64,000 nucleotides of DNA from assembly GCF_002165375.2 (NCBI RefSeq), contig NZ_CP032134.1, forward strand, positions 1,984,001 through 2,048,000, read 5' to 3'. Under the pieces are notes generated by a model, which did not search any database, was not told where the DNA came from, and worked only from the letters and a program-made list of their open reading frames with translations. Shown one piece after another: positions 16,003-24,055 of the stretch; the stretch's first letter is position 1; each line of letters begins with the position of its first letter. The position numbers and the translations under genes were made by a program. This DNA is from Acinetobacter chinensis (lineage in GTDB: Bacteria > Pseudomonadota > Gammaproteobacteria > Pseudomonadales > Moraxellaceae).

Positions 16003-18003
16003 TCACTGCTGCTGAAGCGACTGATTCAGCCACTGAATAAATTCCTGCGCAATCTGTATCACAGGCTGTTCCGCTTTTTTATTATCCGGATATTCAAGCT
16101 GATCAAAAATCAGCATCTGACTGACCACATGACAGCCGAGAGTCAGATGTATGTTCTGCAAAGGACATGACATATGAAAAGCAGCATATTCACGCTGTAT
16201 CATCTGACGGGCAAAACTGACCGCAAGACAGTGATGAAAATTCCTGGATTCTTCAATCATCCGATCCACACTGGTCAGTTCTTCAAAACACCAGCCTGAA
16301 AAATACTGAACAGGCTCTCTGCTGAATCCCTCCCAGCGTTCAATATGTAACTCTTTTCCAAGCCTGGACAGCACTTCTTCTTTCTGAATCTGCGCATGCC
16401 AGCCAACTGCCTGATGAAACAGCGCGTACCAGTTTAAATTTTTAGGCACAATTCTGAAATGCGTAAAAAAATCCATTACGTAGTCACGAACAAAAGCATC
16501 AAAAACAGATTCCCTGCATGTGCCATTCCTGAGGTAAAACCTTTGTCTGAATTCATCTGCCTTTATATGATGGCGCTGTAATGAAATATAAAAATCCCGG
16601 TTCTGCTGATTCTGAGGATGAATATAGGGCATCAGCTCATCGGGCAAATGACTGCATTGCTGCTGGAGATGCAGCATATAAGCCTGCATTATACGGCTCA
16701 TACCGGTATAGACCTGTTTCAGCAGCTGACTGTCTTCTGAGGCAACATTGTGTAAAAGACTCATCCATTCATCCAGATAAAGAATGGAGGGACTGATGGC
16801 TGTCCGCTGGTCATCCATAGACTGCTGCTGACCTTTGAGTATGACTCCGCTATTATTTACATGTTCAAACCATTTCTGCTGAGTCGCAAAATAGTCGCAG
16901 CTGTAAATAAACATGCGTGCCGCGGCATAGTGAAAATACTGTAAAACTGCAAGAATAACCTGAGGATGCACCTGACTGGTATCCATAAAACTCAGTGCGG
17001 TCACAGTCACCCTTATGCTCGAATGCTGAATATTCTGACTGATCCAGTCCACCACTTCTTCTGACTGTCTGAACATCCAGCTGGCAGCACGTGGGAAGTC
17101 AAACAACGGAAGCCTGGCAACTTTTTTCTGCCATAACTGCAAAGATGGCTCCAGAAAACTGGTTTTAGCCAGGATGTCCTGGCGATGCCAGCATTCTCTG
17201 TTCATGAGCCGTACAAACCCCAGCAGATGACTGCGCTCCTCTGCATGAGCATACAGCAGTGCAATATCATCCTGATATTCCACGATATCTGCCAGCCTGA
17301 AACTCTCCTCGAACGACAGTTTTATAATCCTGCACATGGGTGCAGGCAGGAACTGAGCCGCACTGAAGCAGAATTCGTCATAACTGTCCTTCAGCTGCTG
17401 CAAAGGCAGAAAATCCTCAGGTGCCGTATATTTCAGAGAACAGATCTCCTGGAGCATATACAACAGGTGCTCTGGAACTTCTGTCCCGTTTTCAACACAC
17501 TGACTCAGGATTTTTGTCTTATAAAACCCTTCCTTAATCATCATGTGATCAATAATCTGTGCCTGAATGGCTGACAGATACTGTAAAAACATTCTGACCC
17601 GCTCTGCACCGTTTATCCAGCGATAGACCTCATTCACGATCAGCTGTTTCAACTGCTGTGCTTTATTCATCAGGTAAATAGAATGCAGCGGTTTCTGATC
17701 CCCTGTCATAAAATTCACATCATGCAGGATAAAATCTTCCAGACAGCCTGCCCGAAACTGATGATGCCGGAAACTGAATACAGCTGACTGCTGCTGAAAT
17801 GGAGGGCAATGAAACTGAACTGAAAACAATCCATTGCACAGGTAAATACAGGAGTGCTCCTGATCTATCTGAAACATATTCTGAGCATTCAGATGACTGA
17901 TTATCTGAAACTGTTCCATCACAATATCCTGGACAGTTCCAGAAATACGGATCAGCTGTTTTACAATCTGCTGATACTGCTGTACTGAACGTTCCTGTTC
18001 CAT
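16003..18003 (-). CDS. Large protein of unknown function with possible PcfJ-like C-terminal region
   Basis: A 666-residue, mostly helical, glutamine- and histidine-rich soluble protein with no signal peptide or membrane segment. Residues near the C-terminus read RMIEESRNFHHCLAVSFARQ, then a hydrophobic strand pair and CHVVSQMLIFDQLEYPDN. An (E/S)-x-x-x-x-HHC motif followed by a basic strand and a VSQ-x-x-x-x-x-N pattern is reminiscent of the PcfJ-like domain found in plasmid, phage and chromosomal proteins. The match is by eye and partial. I chose the ATG at 18003 because GAGG precedes it by five bases. Function unknown; adjacent to the PIF1-like helicase gene, separated by 80 bases. Confidence 0.6.
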   Translation of the reverse strand: MEQERSVQQYQQIVKQLIRISGTVQDIVMEQFQIISHLNAQNMFQIDQEHSCIYLCNGLFSVQFHCPPFQQQSAVFSFRHHQFRAGCLEDFILHDVNFMTGDQKPLHSIYLMNKAQQLKQLIVNEVYRWINGAERVRMFLQYLSAIQAQIIDHMMIKEGFYKTKILSQCVENGTEVPEHLLYMLQEICSLKYTAPEDFLPLQQLKDSYDEFCFSAAQFLPAPMCRIIKLSFEESFRLADIVEYQDDIALLYAHAEERSHLLGFVRLMNRECWHRQDILAKTSFLEPSLQLWQKKVARLPLFDFPRAASWMFRQSEEVVDWISQNIQHSSIRVTVTALSFMDTSQVHPQVILAVLQYFHYAAARMFIYSCDYFATQQKWFEHVNNSGVILKGQQQSMDDQRTAISPSILYLDEWMSLLHNVASEDSQLLKQVYTGMSRIMQAYMLHLQQQCSHLPDELMPYIHPQNQQNRDFYISLQRHHIKADEFRQRFYLRNGTCRESVFDAFVRDYVMDFFTHFRIVPKNLNWYALFHQAVGWHAQIQKEEVLSRLGKELHIERWEGFSREPVQYFSGWCFEELTSVDRMIEESRNFHHCLAVSFARQMIQREYAAFHMSCPLQNIHLTLGCHVVSQMLIFDQLEYPDNKKAEQPVIQIAQEFIQWLNQSLQQQ

Positions 18004-18009
18004 ATACAC

Positions 18010-18358
18010 CTCAGCTCATTTTTGTTTTCAGTTCTGATCTTAACCAAAAAAACATTCTCTTTCCAGCGAGCCGATCTTTTTCCATTCTGATCTATCACCT
18101 TGACTGACCACTCTACAAGACACGCGATCACTCAGTTAAATATCAACAACTTAAACTCATAAAAATCACAAAAAACCGTTCAGTTTTCCTGTAATTTTCC
18201 CACTTATATTCTGCTTACGGTTGCTGATTCTGACTCATTCTGCATCACCTTACTTTTGGTAGGTATTTAGTAGGTATGAAAGCAGAACGGTTAATTTAAT
18301 ACTCAGATACACGGTAGAACACCGCAAACATAACGAAAATGGTAGAAGGAATCGCACC
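18010..18358 (+). promoter_or_regulatory. Upstream region of the alcohol dehydrogenase with a helical-phase direct repeat
   Basis: The 349 bases before the alcohol dehydrogenase hold a direct repeat, GGTAGGTAT (18258-18266) and AGTAGGTAT (18269-18277), spaced exactly 11 bases so both fall on one face of the helix. A strong ribosome site, GAAGGAAT, lies just before the ATG. A similar box, ATATCTACC in reverse, occurs at 23815-23823 between the regulator and aldehyde dehydrogenase genes. An activator-binding role is inferred. Confidence 0.4.
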
Positions 18359-19531
18359 ATGGCTTTTAAAAATATTGCAGATCAGACTAACGGTTTTTAT
18401 ATCCCTTGTGTATCACTTTTTGGACCAGGCTGTGCCAAAGAAGTGGGTGCAAAAGCTCAGAATTTAGGTGCTAAAAAAGCACTGATCGTAACCGATGCAG
18501 GCTTATTCAAATTTGGTGTTGCTGACATTATTGTTGAATATCTAAAAGAAGCAGGCGTGGACAGCCATGTATTCCCAGGTGCAGAGCCAAACCCAACGGA
18601 CATTAACGTACACAACGGTGTAAATGCCTACAATGAGAACGGTTGTGACTTTATCGTATCTTTAGGTGGTGGTTCTTCTCATGACTGTGCTAAAGGTATC
18701 GGGCTTGTAACAGCGGGTGGCGGTCATATCCGTGATTATGAAGGTATTGATCAAAGTAAAGTTCCTATGACACCGCTTGTTGCGATCAACACAACAGCAG
18801 GTACTGCATCTGAAATGACCCGTTTCTGTATCATTACCAATACAGATACGCATGTAAAAATGGCAATTGTTGACTGGCGCTGTACTCCGCTTGTCGCAAT
18901 TGATGATCCTAAGCTGATGATTGCTAAACCAGCTGCACTGACTGCAGCAACCGGTATGGATGCGCTGACTCACGCAGTTGAAGCATACGTTTCTACAGCA
19001 GCTAACCCAATTACAGATGCATGTGCTGAAAAAGCTATTGCCATGATTGCAGAATGGTTACGTCCAGCAGTTGCCAACGGTGAAAATCTTGAAGCGCGTG
19101 ATGCAATGGCATATGCACAGTACCTTGCGGGTATGGCATTCAACAATGCTTCTTTAGGATATGTTCATGCCATGGCGCACCAGTTAGGTGGTTTCTATAA
19201 CCTGCCACACGGCGTATGTAATGCGATTCTGTTACCTCATGTCTGCGAATTCAACCTGATTGCCTGCCCTGACCGTTTTGCAAAAATTGCACAACTGCTG
19301 GGTGTTGACACCACAGGTCTGACCGTTTCAGAAGCTGGTTTTGCAGCAATTGATGCCATCCGTGAACTGTCAGGTGCAATTGGTATTCCATCAGGTCTGG
19401 CTGAGCTGGGTGTAAAAGCTGAAGATCATGCAGTAATGACTTCAAATGCACAGAAAGATGCCTGCATGCTGACCAACCCTCGTAAGGCTAATGATGCACA
19501 GGTAATTGCAATTTTCGAAGCGGCAATGTAA
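18359..19531 (+). CDS. Iron-dependent (group III) alcohol dehydrogenase
   Basis: A 390-residue NAD-dependent enzyme of the Fe-ADH family (YiaY/AdhB/FucO-like). The nucleotide motif GGGSSHD is at 103-109. The four metal ligands of the family are present: Asp 201 and His 205 (GMDALTHAVEAY), His 270 (HAMAHQLGG) and His 284 (NLPHGVCNA). It should oxidise ethanol or other primary alcohols to aldehydes in the cytoplasm. The gene is followed by a strong terminator, so it is transcribed alone. An aldehyde dehydrogenase and a GAF-type regulator 4-6 kb downstream make an alcohol catabolic set likely. Confidence 0.93.
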   Translation: MAFKNIADQTNGFYIPCVSLFGPGCAKEVGAKAQNLGAKKALIVTDAGLFKFGVADIIVEYLKEAGVDSHVFPGAEPNPTDINVHNGVNAYNENGCDFIVSLGGGSSHDCAKGIGLVTAGGGHIRDYEGIDQSKVPMTPLVAINTTAGTASEMTRFCIITNTDTHVKMAIVDWRCTPLVAIDDPKLMIAKPAALTAATGMDALTHAVEAYVSTAANPITDACAEKAIAMIAEWLRPAVANGENLEARDAMAYAQYLAGMAFNNASLGYVHAMAHQLGGFYNLPHGVCNAILLPHVCEFNLIACPDRFAKIAQLLGVDTTGLTVSEAGFAAIDAIRELSGAIGIPSGLAELGVKAEDHAVMTSNAQKDACMLTNPRKANDAQVIAIFEAAM

Positions 19532-19565
19532 GTCTCTCCTCTCCTTCTTTTGTCCTTTGACTTTC

Positions 19566-19598
19566 GGAATATCACGTCAGGTGATATTCCTTTTTTTT
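19566..19598 (+). terminator. Rho-independent terminator of the alcohol dehydrogenase
   Basis: A perfect ten-base stem, GGAATATCAC/GTGATATTCC, with a five-base loop and eight T residues. Confidence 0.92.
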
Positions 19599-19736
19599 AT
19601 TTGCCAGTGTCCCTTTCCAGACAATTCGTTTTTTGCTGATTCTTTTCATCTCTCCTCAAAACAACTCTTACTTGACAATCTGTATTGTCTAAAATACAAG
19701 TAATGTTCCGTTGCTATAAAAATGAGCAGTTTCAGC

Positions 19737-20567
19737 ATGAAAACAATATTAATCACTGGGGCAAATACAGGTATTGGACTCGCTACAGCGCAGACGTTTG
19801 TCCAGGATGGTCACCATGTCATTATTGCCTGTCGTAACCCTGCCAAAGCTGAGCGGGCAAAACAGCACCTGGAAACATTCAACGCAGGCAAAGTCGATGT
19901 AATCGAACTGGATCTGAACAGCCTGCAACAGGTGAAAGAGACTGCTGAAAAAATTCTGCAAAATTACAGTCGTCTTGATGTACTGGTCAACAATGCTGGT
20001 ATGATGACACCAGAACTGGAAACGACCGTCGATGGTTTTGAAAAACAGATTGGTGTGAACTATCTCGGACCATTTTTACTGACCATAAAACTGCTGCCTT
20101 TGATTCAGAAATCTGAACAGGGGCGAATCATTCATTTAGCGTCGATGATGCATGCTATGGGACGTATTCAGCCTGAACAGTTCAGAGCCGATCAGGTCAA
20201 AAAATACAATGGTGTACTCAGTTATGCCAACAGTAAACTTGCCAACCTGCTGTTCAGTAATGCACTGGCAAAACAGTTACAGGGTACGCATGTAACCAGC
20301 AACGCCCTGCACCCTGGTGGCGTGGATTCTGAAATATATCGGGAACTGCCTGAATGGCAATACCGCGCGATTAAGCTGTTTTTAATTCCTCCAGCGAAAC
20401 CTGCAGAACTCATTAAACGTATTGCCTTTTCAAATGAATGGAAAAATAAAAATGGGCAATACGCCAGTTTACAGACTCCGGCTTTCCGTTCTGCAAAAGC
20501 CAAGGATGCCCGTCTGGCAGATCAGCTGCATCAACAGACCTTAACACTGCTGGCGCAGTATTTATAA
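19737..20567 (+). CDS. Short-chain dehydrogenase/reductase, retinol-dehydrogenase-like (copy 1)
   Basis: A 276-residue SDR with the cofactor motif TGANTGIG near the N-terminus, NNAG, and the active-site S...YANSK. The basic HHVIIACRNPAKAERAK stretch after the second strand suggests NADP(H). It resembles retinol-dehydrogenase/WW-domain-oxidoreductase-type SDRs; the substrate is unknown. The start at 19737 aligns with the start of the neighbouring paralogue (MKTILITGAN versus MSKTVLITGAN); an ATG five codons earlier is also open. It is the first of a tandem pair. Confidence 0.85.
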   Translation: MKTILITGANTGIGLATAQTFVQDGHHVIIACRNPAKAERAKQHLETFNAGKVDVIELDLNSLQQVKETAEKILQNYSRLDVLVNNAGMMTPELETTVDGFEKQIGVNYLGPFLLTIKLLPLIQKSEQGRIIHLASMMHAMGRIQPEQFRADQVKKYNGVLSYANSKLANLLFSNALAKQLQGTHVTSNALHPGGVDSEIYRELPEWQYRAIKLFLIPPAKPAELIKRIAFSNEWKNKNGQYASLQTPAFRSAKAKDARLADQLHQQTLTLLAQYL

Positions 20568-20643
20568 AACTGACTTTTAATAAACACGCTATCCGTATAA
20601 ATTAATCGTTAAACATCATTCTGTTGCTTTCAGGAATCATGAA

Positions 20644-21477
20644 ATGAGCAAAACAGTTTTAATCACAGGTGCCAATGCAGGTATCGGTCTGAAAACAGCC
20701 GAGCTGCTGGTTCAGCAAGGTCATCATGTCATTCTGGCATGCCGTAATCCTGAAAAAGCTGAACAGGCAAAACAGCAGCTGCAACGCGCAGGCAGTGGAC
20801 AGGTTGATCTGGTGCAGCTGGACTTAAACAGTCTCAGCAAAGTCAGTGGGGCTGCCGAGCAGGTTTTAAAAAATTATGATCAGATCGATGTCCTGATCAA
20901 CAATGCCGGACTGATTTCACAGCAGCTGGACAGCACTGAAGATGGATATGAAAAACACTTTGGTGTGAACTATCTGGGACATTATCTGTGGACAATGAAG
21001 CTACTGCCTTTACTTAAAAAAGCACCCGAAGGACGGATCATTCACTTGTCTTCCATTGCTCACTGGGGTGGCAGCATTCAACCTGAGAAGTTCAGTGCGG
21101 TGAACAACAAACGCTACATCATGTTTCCAAGTTATGGCAGCAGTAAACTTCAGAACTTATTGTTCAGCAATCACTTAGCCCGTCAGCTCAAAGGCAGCAC
21201 CGTCACCAGTAACGCCATGCATCCTGGTGTCGTGGATTCAGAGCTGTACCGTCAGTTGCCTAAATTTCAGTATATGTTTGTAAAGCTCGCACTGATTCCT
21301 CCATCTAAACCAGCTGAAAAACTGGTGCAGATGGCACTGAGTGACAGCTGGAAAAATAAAAATGGTGAATATGCCAGTGTACAGACACCTGCATTAACCT
21401 CTGCAAAATCCAGAGATATACAACTGGCTCAGAAACTGTATGACCTGTCTTATGAACTGGTGAAGGAATATCTGTAA
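20644..21477 (+). CDS. Short-chain dehydrogenase/reductase, retinol-dehydrogenase-like (copy 2)
   Basis: A 277-residue SDR with TGANAGIG, NNAG and the catalytic YGSSK. It shares most of its residues with the gene just upstream, including HHVILACRNPEKAEQAKQ, the FGVNYLGHYLWTMKLLPL region and the PPSKPAEKLVQMALS.SWKNKNGEYAS tail, so the two arose by tandem duplication. AGGA lies eight bases before the ATG. Substrate unknown. Only 76 bases separate the two genes and no terminator is seen, so co-transcription is likely. Confidence 0.87.
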   Translation: MSKTVLITGANAGIGLKTAELLVQQGHHVILACRNPEKAEQAKQQLQRAGSGQVDLVQLDLNSLSKVSGAAEQVLKNYDQIDVLINNAGLISQQLDSTEDGYEKHFGVNYLGHYLWTMKLLPLLKKAPEGRIIHLSSIAHWGGSIQPEKFSAVNNKRYIMFPSYGSSKLQNLLFSNHLARQLKGSTVTSNAMHPGVVDSELYRQLPKFQYMFVKLALIPPSKPAEKLVQMALSDSWKNKNGEYASVQTPALTSAKSRDIQLAQKLYDLSYELVKEYL

Positions 21478-21543
21478 AAATATCCAGTCAGATAATGATT
21501 TGTGTATATTAAATACAAAGATAAACCTTCAGAGAGAATAAAA

Positions 21544-22506
21544 ATGACAACAACACGCAGTGCATATACCCAGGATGTCCTAGGAACAGGATATGAACAG
21601 CTGACCCTGAGTTTTCCTGATGATTATGATGGAAAAGTCACAGCGACCCTGATCCGAAAAAAGGCAACAACCCCAACAGCTAAAGCCGTGCTGTATATTC
21701 ACGGATTTGTAGACTATTTCTTCCAGACCGAAATGGCAGAAAAATTTAACCAGCAGGGTTATGATTTTTACGCACTGGATTTAAGAAAATATGGACGCTC
21801 ACATCTGTCTCATCAGAAATATTATTATGTGAAAGATCTGAATGAATACAATGCAGAAATTGATGAAGCTCTGAATATTATTGGAGAAGAAGGTCATACA
21901 GCTGTACTGCTGGCAGGACATTCAACAGGCGGACTTACCACCACCCTCTATGCAGCACATCATCCTGATCATCCACTGATTAAGGGTCTATGGTGTAACA
22001 GTCCTTTTTATGACTTCAATATGCCTGGATGGAAGAAAAAACTGGCATTGCCCCGACTGGCTGCACTGGGTAAACACCTCCCTAACTTAAAATTTCCAAG
22101 CGAGTTAAACAAATTTTATGTGCAGAGCCTGCATAAAGATCTGTATGGAGAATGGGACTTTAGCCTTGAATGGAAAAAACAGACTTATCCTAAAGTTTAT
22201 CTGAGCTTTGTCACCACTATATTTGAGGCACAGAAAGAAATTCATGCAGGAGTCGCACTGAGTGTGCCTGTACTGGTCATGCATTCGCACAAAACCACAT
22301 ATCCGAAAAAGTTCAACCGTGATGCACAAAGTACAGATGTCATTCTTGAGGTTCAGGATATTATAAAGTATTCAAACAAAATACAAAGTGATGTCAATGT
22401 AATGACAATTAAGGATGGATTGCACGATTTAGTGCTCTCTGAAGCCCCTGTTCGTGCTCAGGTTTATGAGCAGCTTTTCCAGTGGCTCAAGATTAAAATA
22501 GCTTAG
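21544..22506 (+). CDS. Alpha/beta hydrolase (serine lipase/esterase type)
   Basis: A 320-residue hydrolase. The oxyanion segment YIHGFVDYF, the nucleophile elbow LAGHSTGG (Ser about 127) and a late IKDGLHDLVLS segment holding the likely catalytic His are all visible. It resembles the lysophospholipase/monoacylglycerol lipase type of the fold. No signal peptide, so cytoplasmic. I set the start at 21544 because GAGAG lies before that ATG; the frame is open 14 codons further but without a site. The last codons form part of a terminator hairpin. Confidence 0.85.
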   Translation: MTTTRSAYTQDVLGTGYEQLTLSFPDDYDGKVTATLIRKKATTPTAKAVLYIHGFVDYFFQTEMAEKFNQQGYDFYALDLRKYGRSHLSHQKYYYVKDLNEYNAEIDEALNIIGEEGHTAVLLAGHSTGGLTTTLYAAHHPDHPLIKGLWCNSPFYDFNMPGWKKKLALPRLAALGKHLPNLKFPSELNKFYVQSLHKDLYGEWDFSLEWKKQTYPKVYLSFVTTIFEAQKEIHAGVALSVPVLVMHSHKTTYPKKFNRDAQSTDVILEVQDIIKYSNKIQSDVNVMTIKDGLHDLVLSEAPVRAQVYEQLFQWLKIKIA

Positions 22507-22518
22507 GCTATTTTAATC
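22491..22518 (+). terminator. Terminator that overlaps the hydrolase stop codon
   Basis: A perfect 12-base inverted repeat, GATTAAAATAGC and its complement, with loop TTAG. The TAG stop codon of the hydrolase lies in the loop and the last codons (KIKIA) form the left arm. It is AT-rich, so moderate strength is expected; it could serve the converging regulator gene as well. Confidence 0.6.
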
Positions 22519-22540
22519 ATTCGGTGTCAATCACTGATCT

Positions 22541-23722
22541 TCAGTGCTCATCCTTGTATTTCAGTAATAACTGATGTGCAGGATGGCTCTGAGGTGTCAG
22601 TTCTATCAGACGCTCAACGGCATCAATCGCTTCTGGAAAATGTGCCAGATGCTTGAGTAACCCATCTGTTTCATTGGCTTTGAATATAGCCTCACTGAGT
22701 CGTGATTCCAGACAGTCCCGCCATGCGGTTAAAAAAGGACTTTCTGTTTTCGCCAGAAAAACGCCTTTGCAGAGTTTCAGTGCTGAGTCGATATATCCTG
22801 CATCCAGTGCATTTTCTGCCTGTAAAAAATCAGCTTCAACATGTGCCAGTAGACGGTACGGACGTGAGCCTAGCATCCCCCCTAAAATATCCCTTAACTG
22901 CGACATTTCAGCTTTCAGTGTACCAACACTGACCTTGCGCTCTCCATAAAGTGCCTGATGCAGATTTTCCAGATTCAGACCCTGTGGACACAAAGCAAGA
23001 ATTGTCAGAATTTCAATCTGTCGTGGGGTTAAAACAACAATTTTTCCATTAAACAACACCTGCGGAACAGAAAATGCCCGGATAAACAGATGCTGTTGCT
23101 GAAACTCCAGTAAAGCTGACTGAATAATTGAAGCGCAACGCTCCGCAGCAAGCAACCCCAGACTGTTGTGATGATTCCATGTAGTGGACAGATCAATCAC
23201 ACCGAGAACCTGCTTTGAATATGGATCTACAATGGGTGAGGCATAACACACCCAGTCATGTATGGATGACATGAAATGTTCATTTGAAAAAACACAGCTA
23301 GACTGCTGAGTTTTCAGCGATAAAGCCAGTGCATTGGTTCCTACGAGTTCTTCACGCCACTGACCACCTTCCATAAAGTGTACACGCTCTGCCGCACTGC
23401 GCATCTGCCCACTTGCCGCTGACCATATGATGGTACTGCCTACATCACCAACCGCAGCAACCATGGAAGACTGTTCTGCAATATGGGTCAGCTCATCACG
23501 GCAGTGTGCCACAGCTTTTTCAAGTACGCTCTGTCTGGTCTGTTTAATCGTAATCAGCGGGGCTGCTTCACGGTCTTTAGGAATATCTGCTGAAGTGGAT
23601 CTTTGCCATGAACTGGCAATACTCTGACCCAGCAGATCTGCATGATGTAAGGACAGACTGCTGCTCTGGCGTAACTGTTCAATCTTATTGCGCTTTTTTA
23701 CAAGTTCCTGCTGATTCATCAT
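22541..23722 (-). CDS. GAF-domain transcriptional regulator of the alcohol-oxidation region
   Basis: A 393-residue regulator. Residues about 1-210 resemble the N-terminal region of AcoR-type activators, with SSWQRS, a GAF-like stretch VGDVGSTIIWSA, GTNALALSLKT and HDWVCYASPIVDP. In place of the sigma-54 AAA+ domain there is a winged-helix region (about 225-300, VVLTPRQIEILTILALCPQGLNLENLHQALYGE) like OmpR/BTAD-type DNA-binding domains, then a helical C-terminus. It should therefore act at ordinary sigma-70 promoters. Divergence from the aldehyde dehydrogenase gene suggests it controls alcohol/aldehyde oxidation. Either of the first two ATGs may be the start. Confidence 0.8.
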   Translation of the reverse strand: MMNQQELVKKRNKIEQLRQSSSLSLHHADLLGQSIASSWQRSTSADIPKDREAAPLITIKQTRQSVLEKAVAHCRDELTHIAEQSSMVAAVGDVGSTIIWSAASGQMRSAAERVHFMEGGQWREELVGTNALALSLKTQQSSCVFSNEHFMSSIHDWVCYASPIVDPYSKQVLGVIDLSTTWNHHNSLGLLAAERCASIIQSALLEFQQQHLFIRAFSVPQVLFNGKIVVLTPRQIEILTILALCPQGLNLENLHQALYGERKVSVGTLKAEMSQLRDILGGMLGSRPYRLLAHVEADFLQAENALDAGYIDSALKLCKGVFLAKTESPFLTAWRDCLESRLSEAIFKANETDGLLKHLAHFPEAIDAVERLIELTPQSHPAHQLLLKYKDEH

Positions 23723-24055
23723 TTACTACATTCCTGTGTAATCACGCTGACGATATCCATTATTTTTAATTATTTTTTATTGAATAGAAATTGTTTATCT
23801 CCCTACACCCTAACATATCTACCTGTAATGCAGTCAACACTGTTAAGACCAAAGCGGTAGTAAAATTTAGCTGACACTTTCACTTTTTCAGCAACAACAA
23901 AACATTGCCAAAAATTAAATCTTAGCGCAAATCTGCTGTTCTGAACTCCAACCTTTTACCAACCTTCAGCATTCTATGTTCAGTTCATCATGTAATTTCT
24001 GACACAGTGTCATACATGCAACTTACATTGAAAAAATAAGTAAAGGGAAATTCTT
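23723..24055. promoter_or_regulatory. Divergent control region of regulator and aldehyde dehydrogenase
   Basis: A 333-base AT-rich region. It holds a perfect dyad TGACAC-A-GTGTCA at 24000-24012, 43 bases before the aldehyde dehydrogenase ATG, and an ATATCTACC box at 23815-23823 that resembles, in reverse, the GGTAGGTAT repeat in front of the alcohol dehydrogenase. No sigma-54 promoter (GG-N10-GC) was seen, in line with the regulator lacking an AAA+ domain. Operator roles are inferred. Confidence 0.4.
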
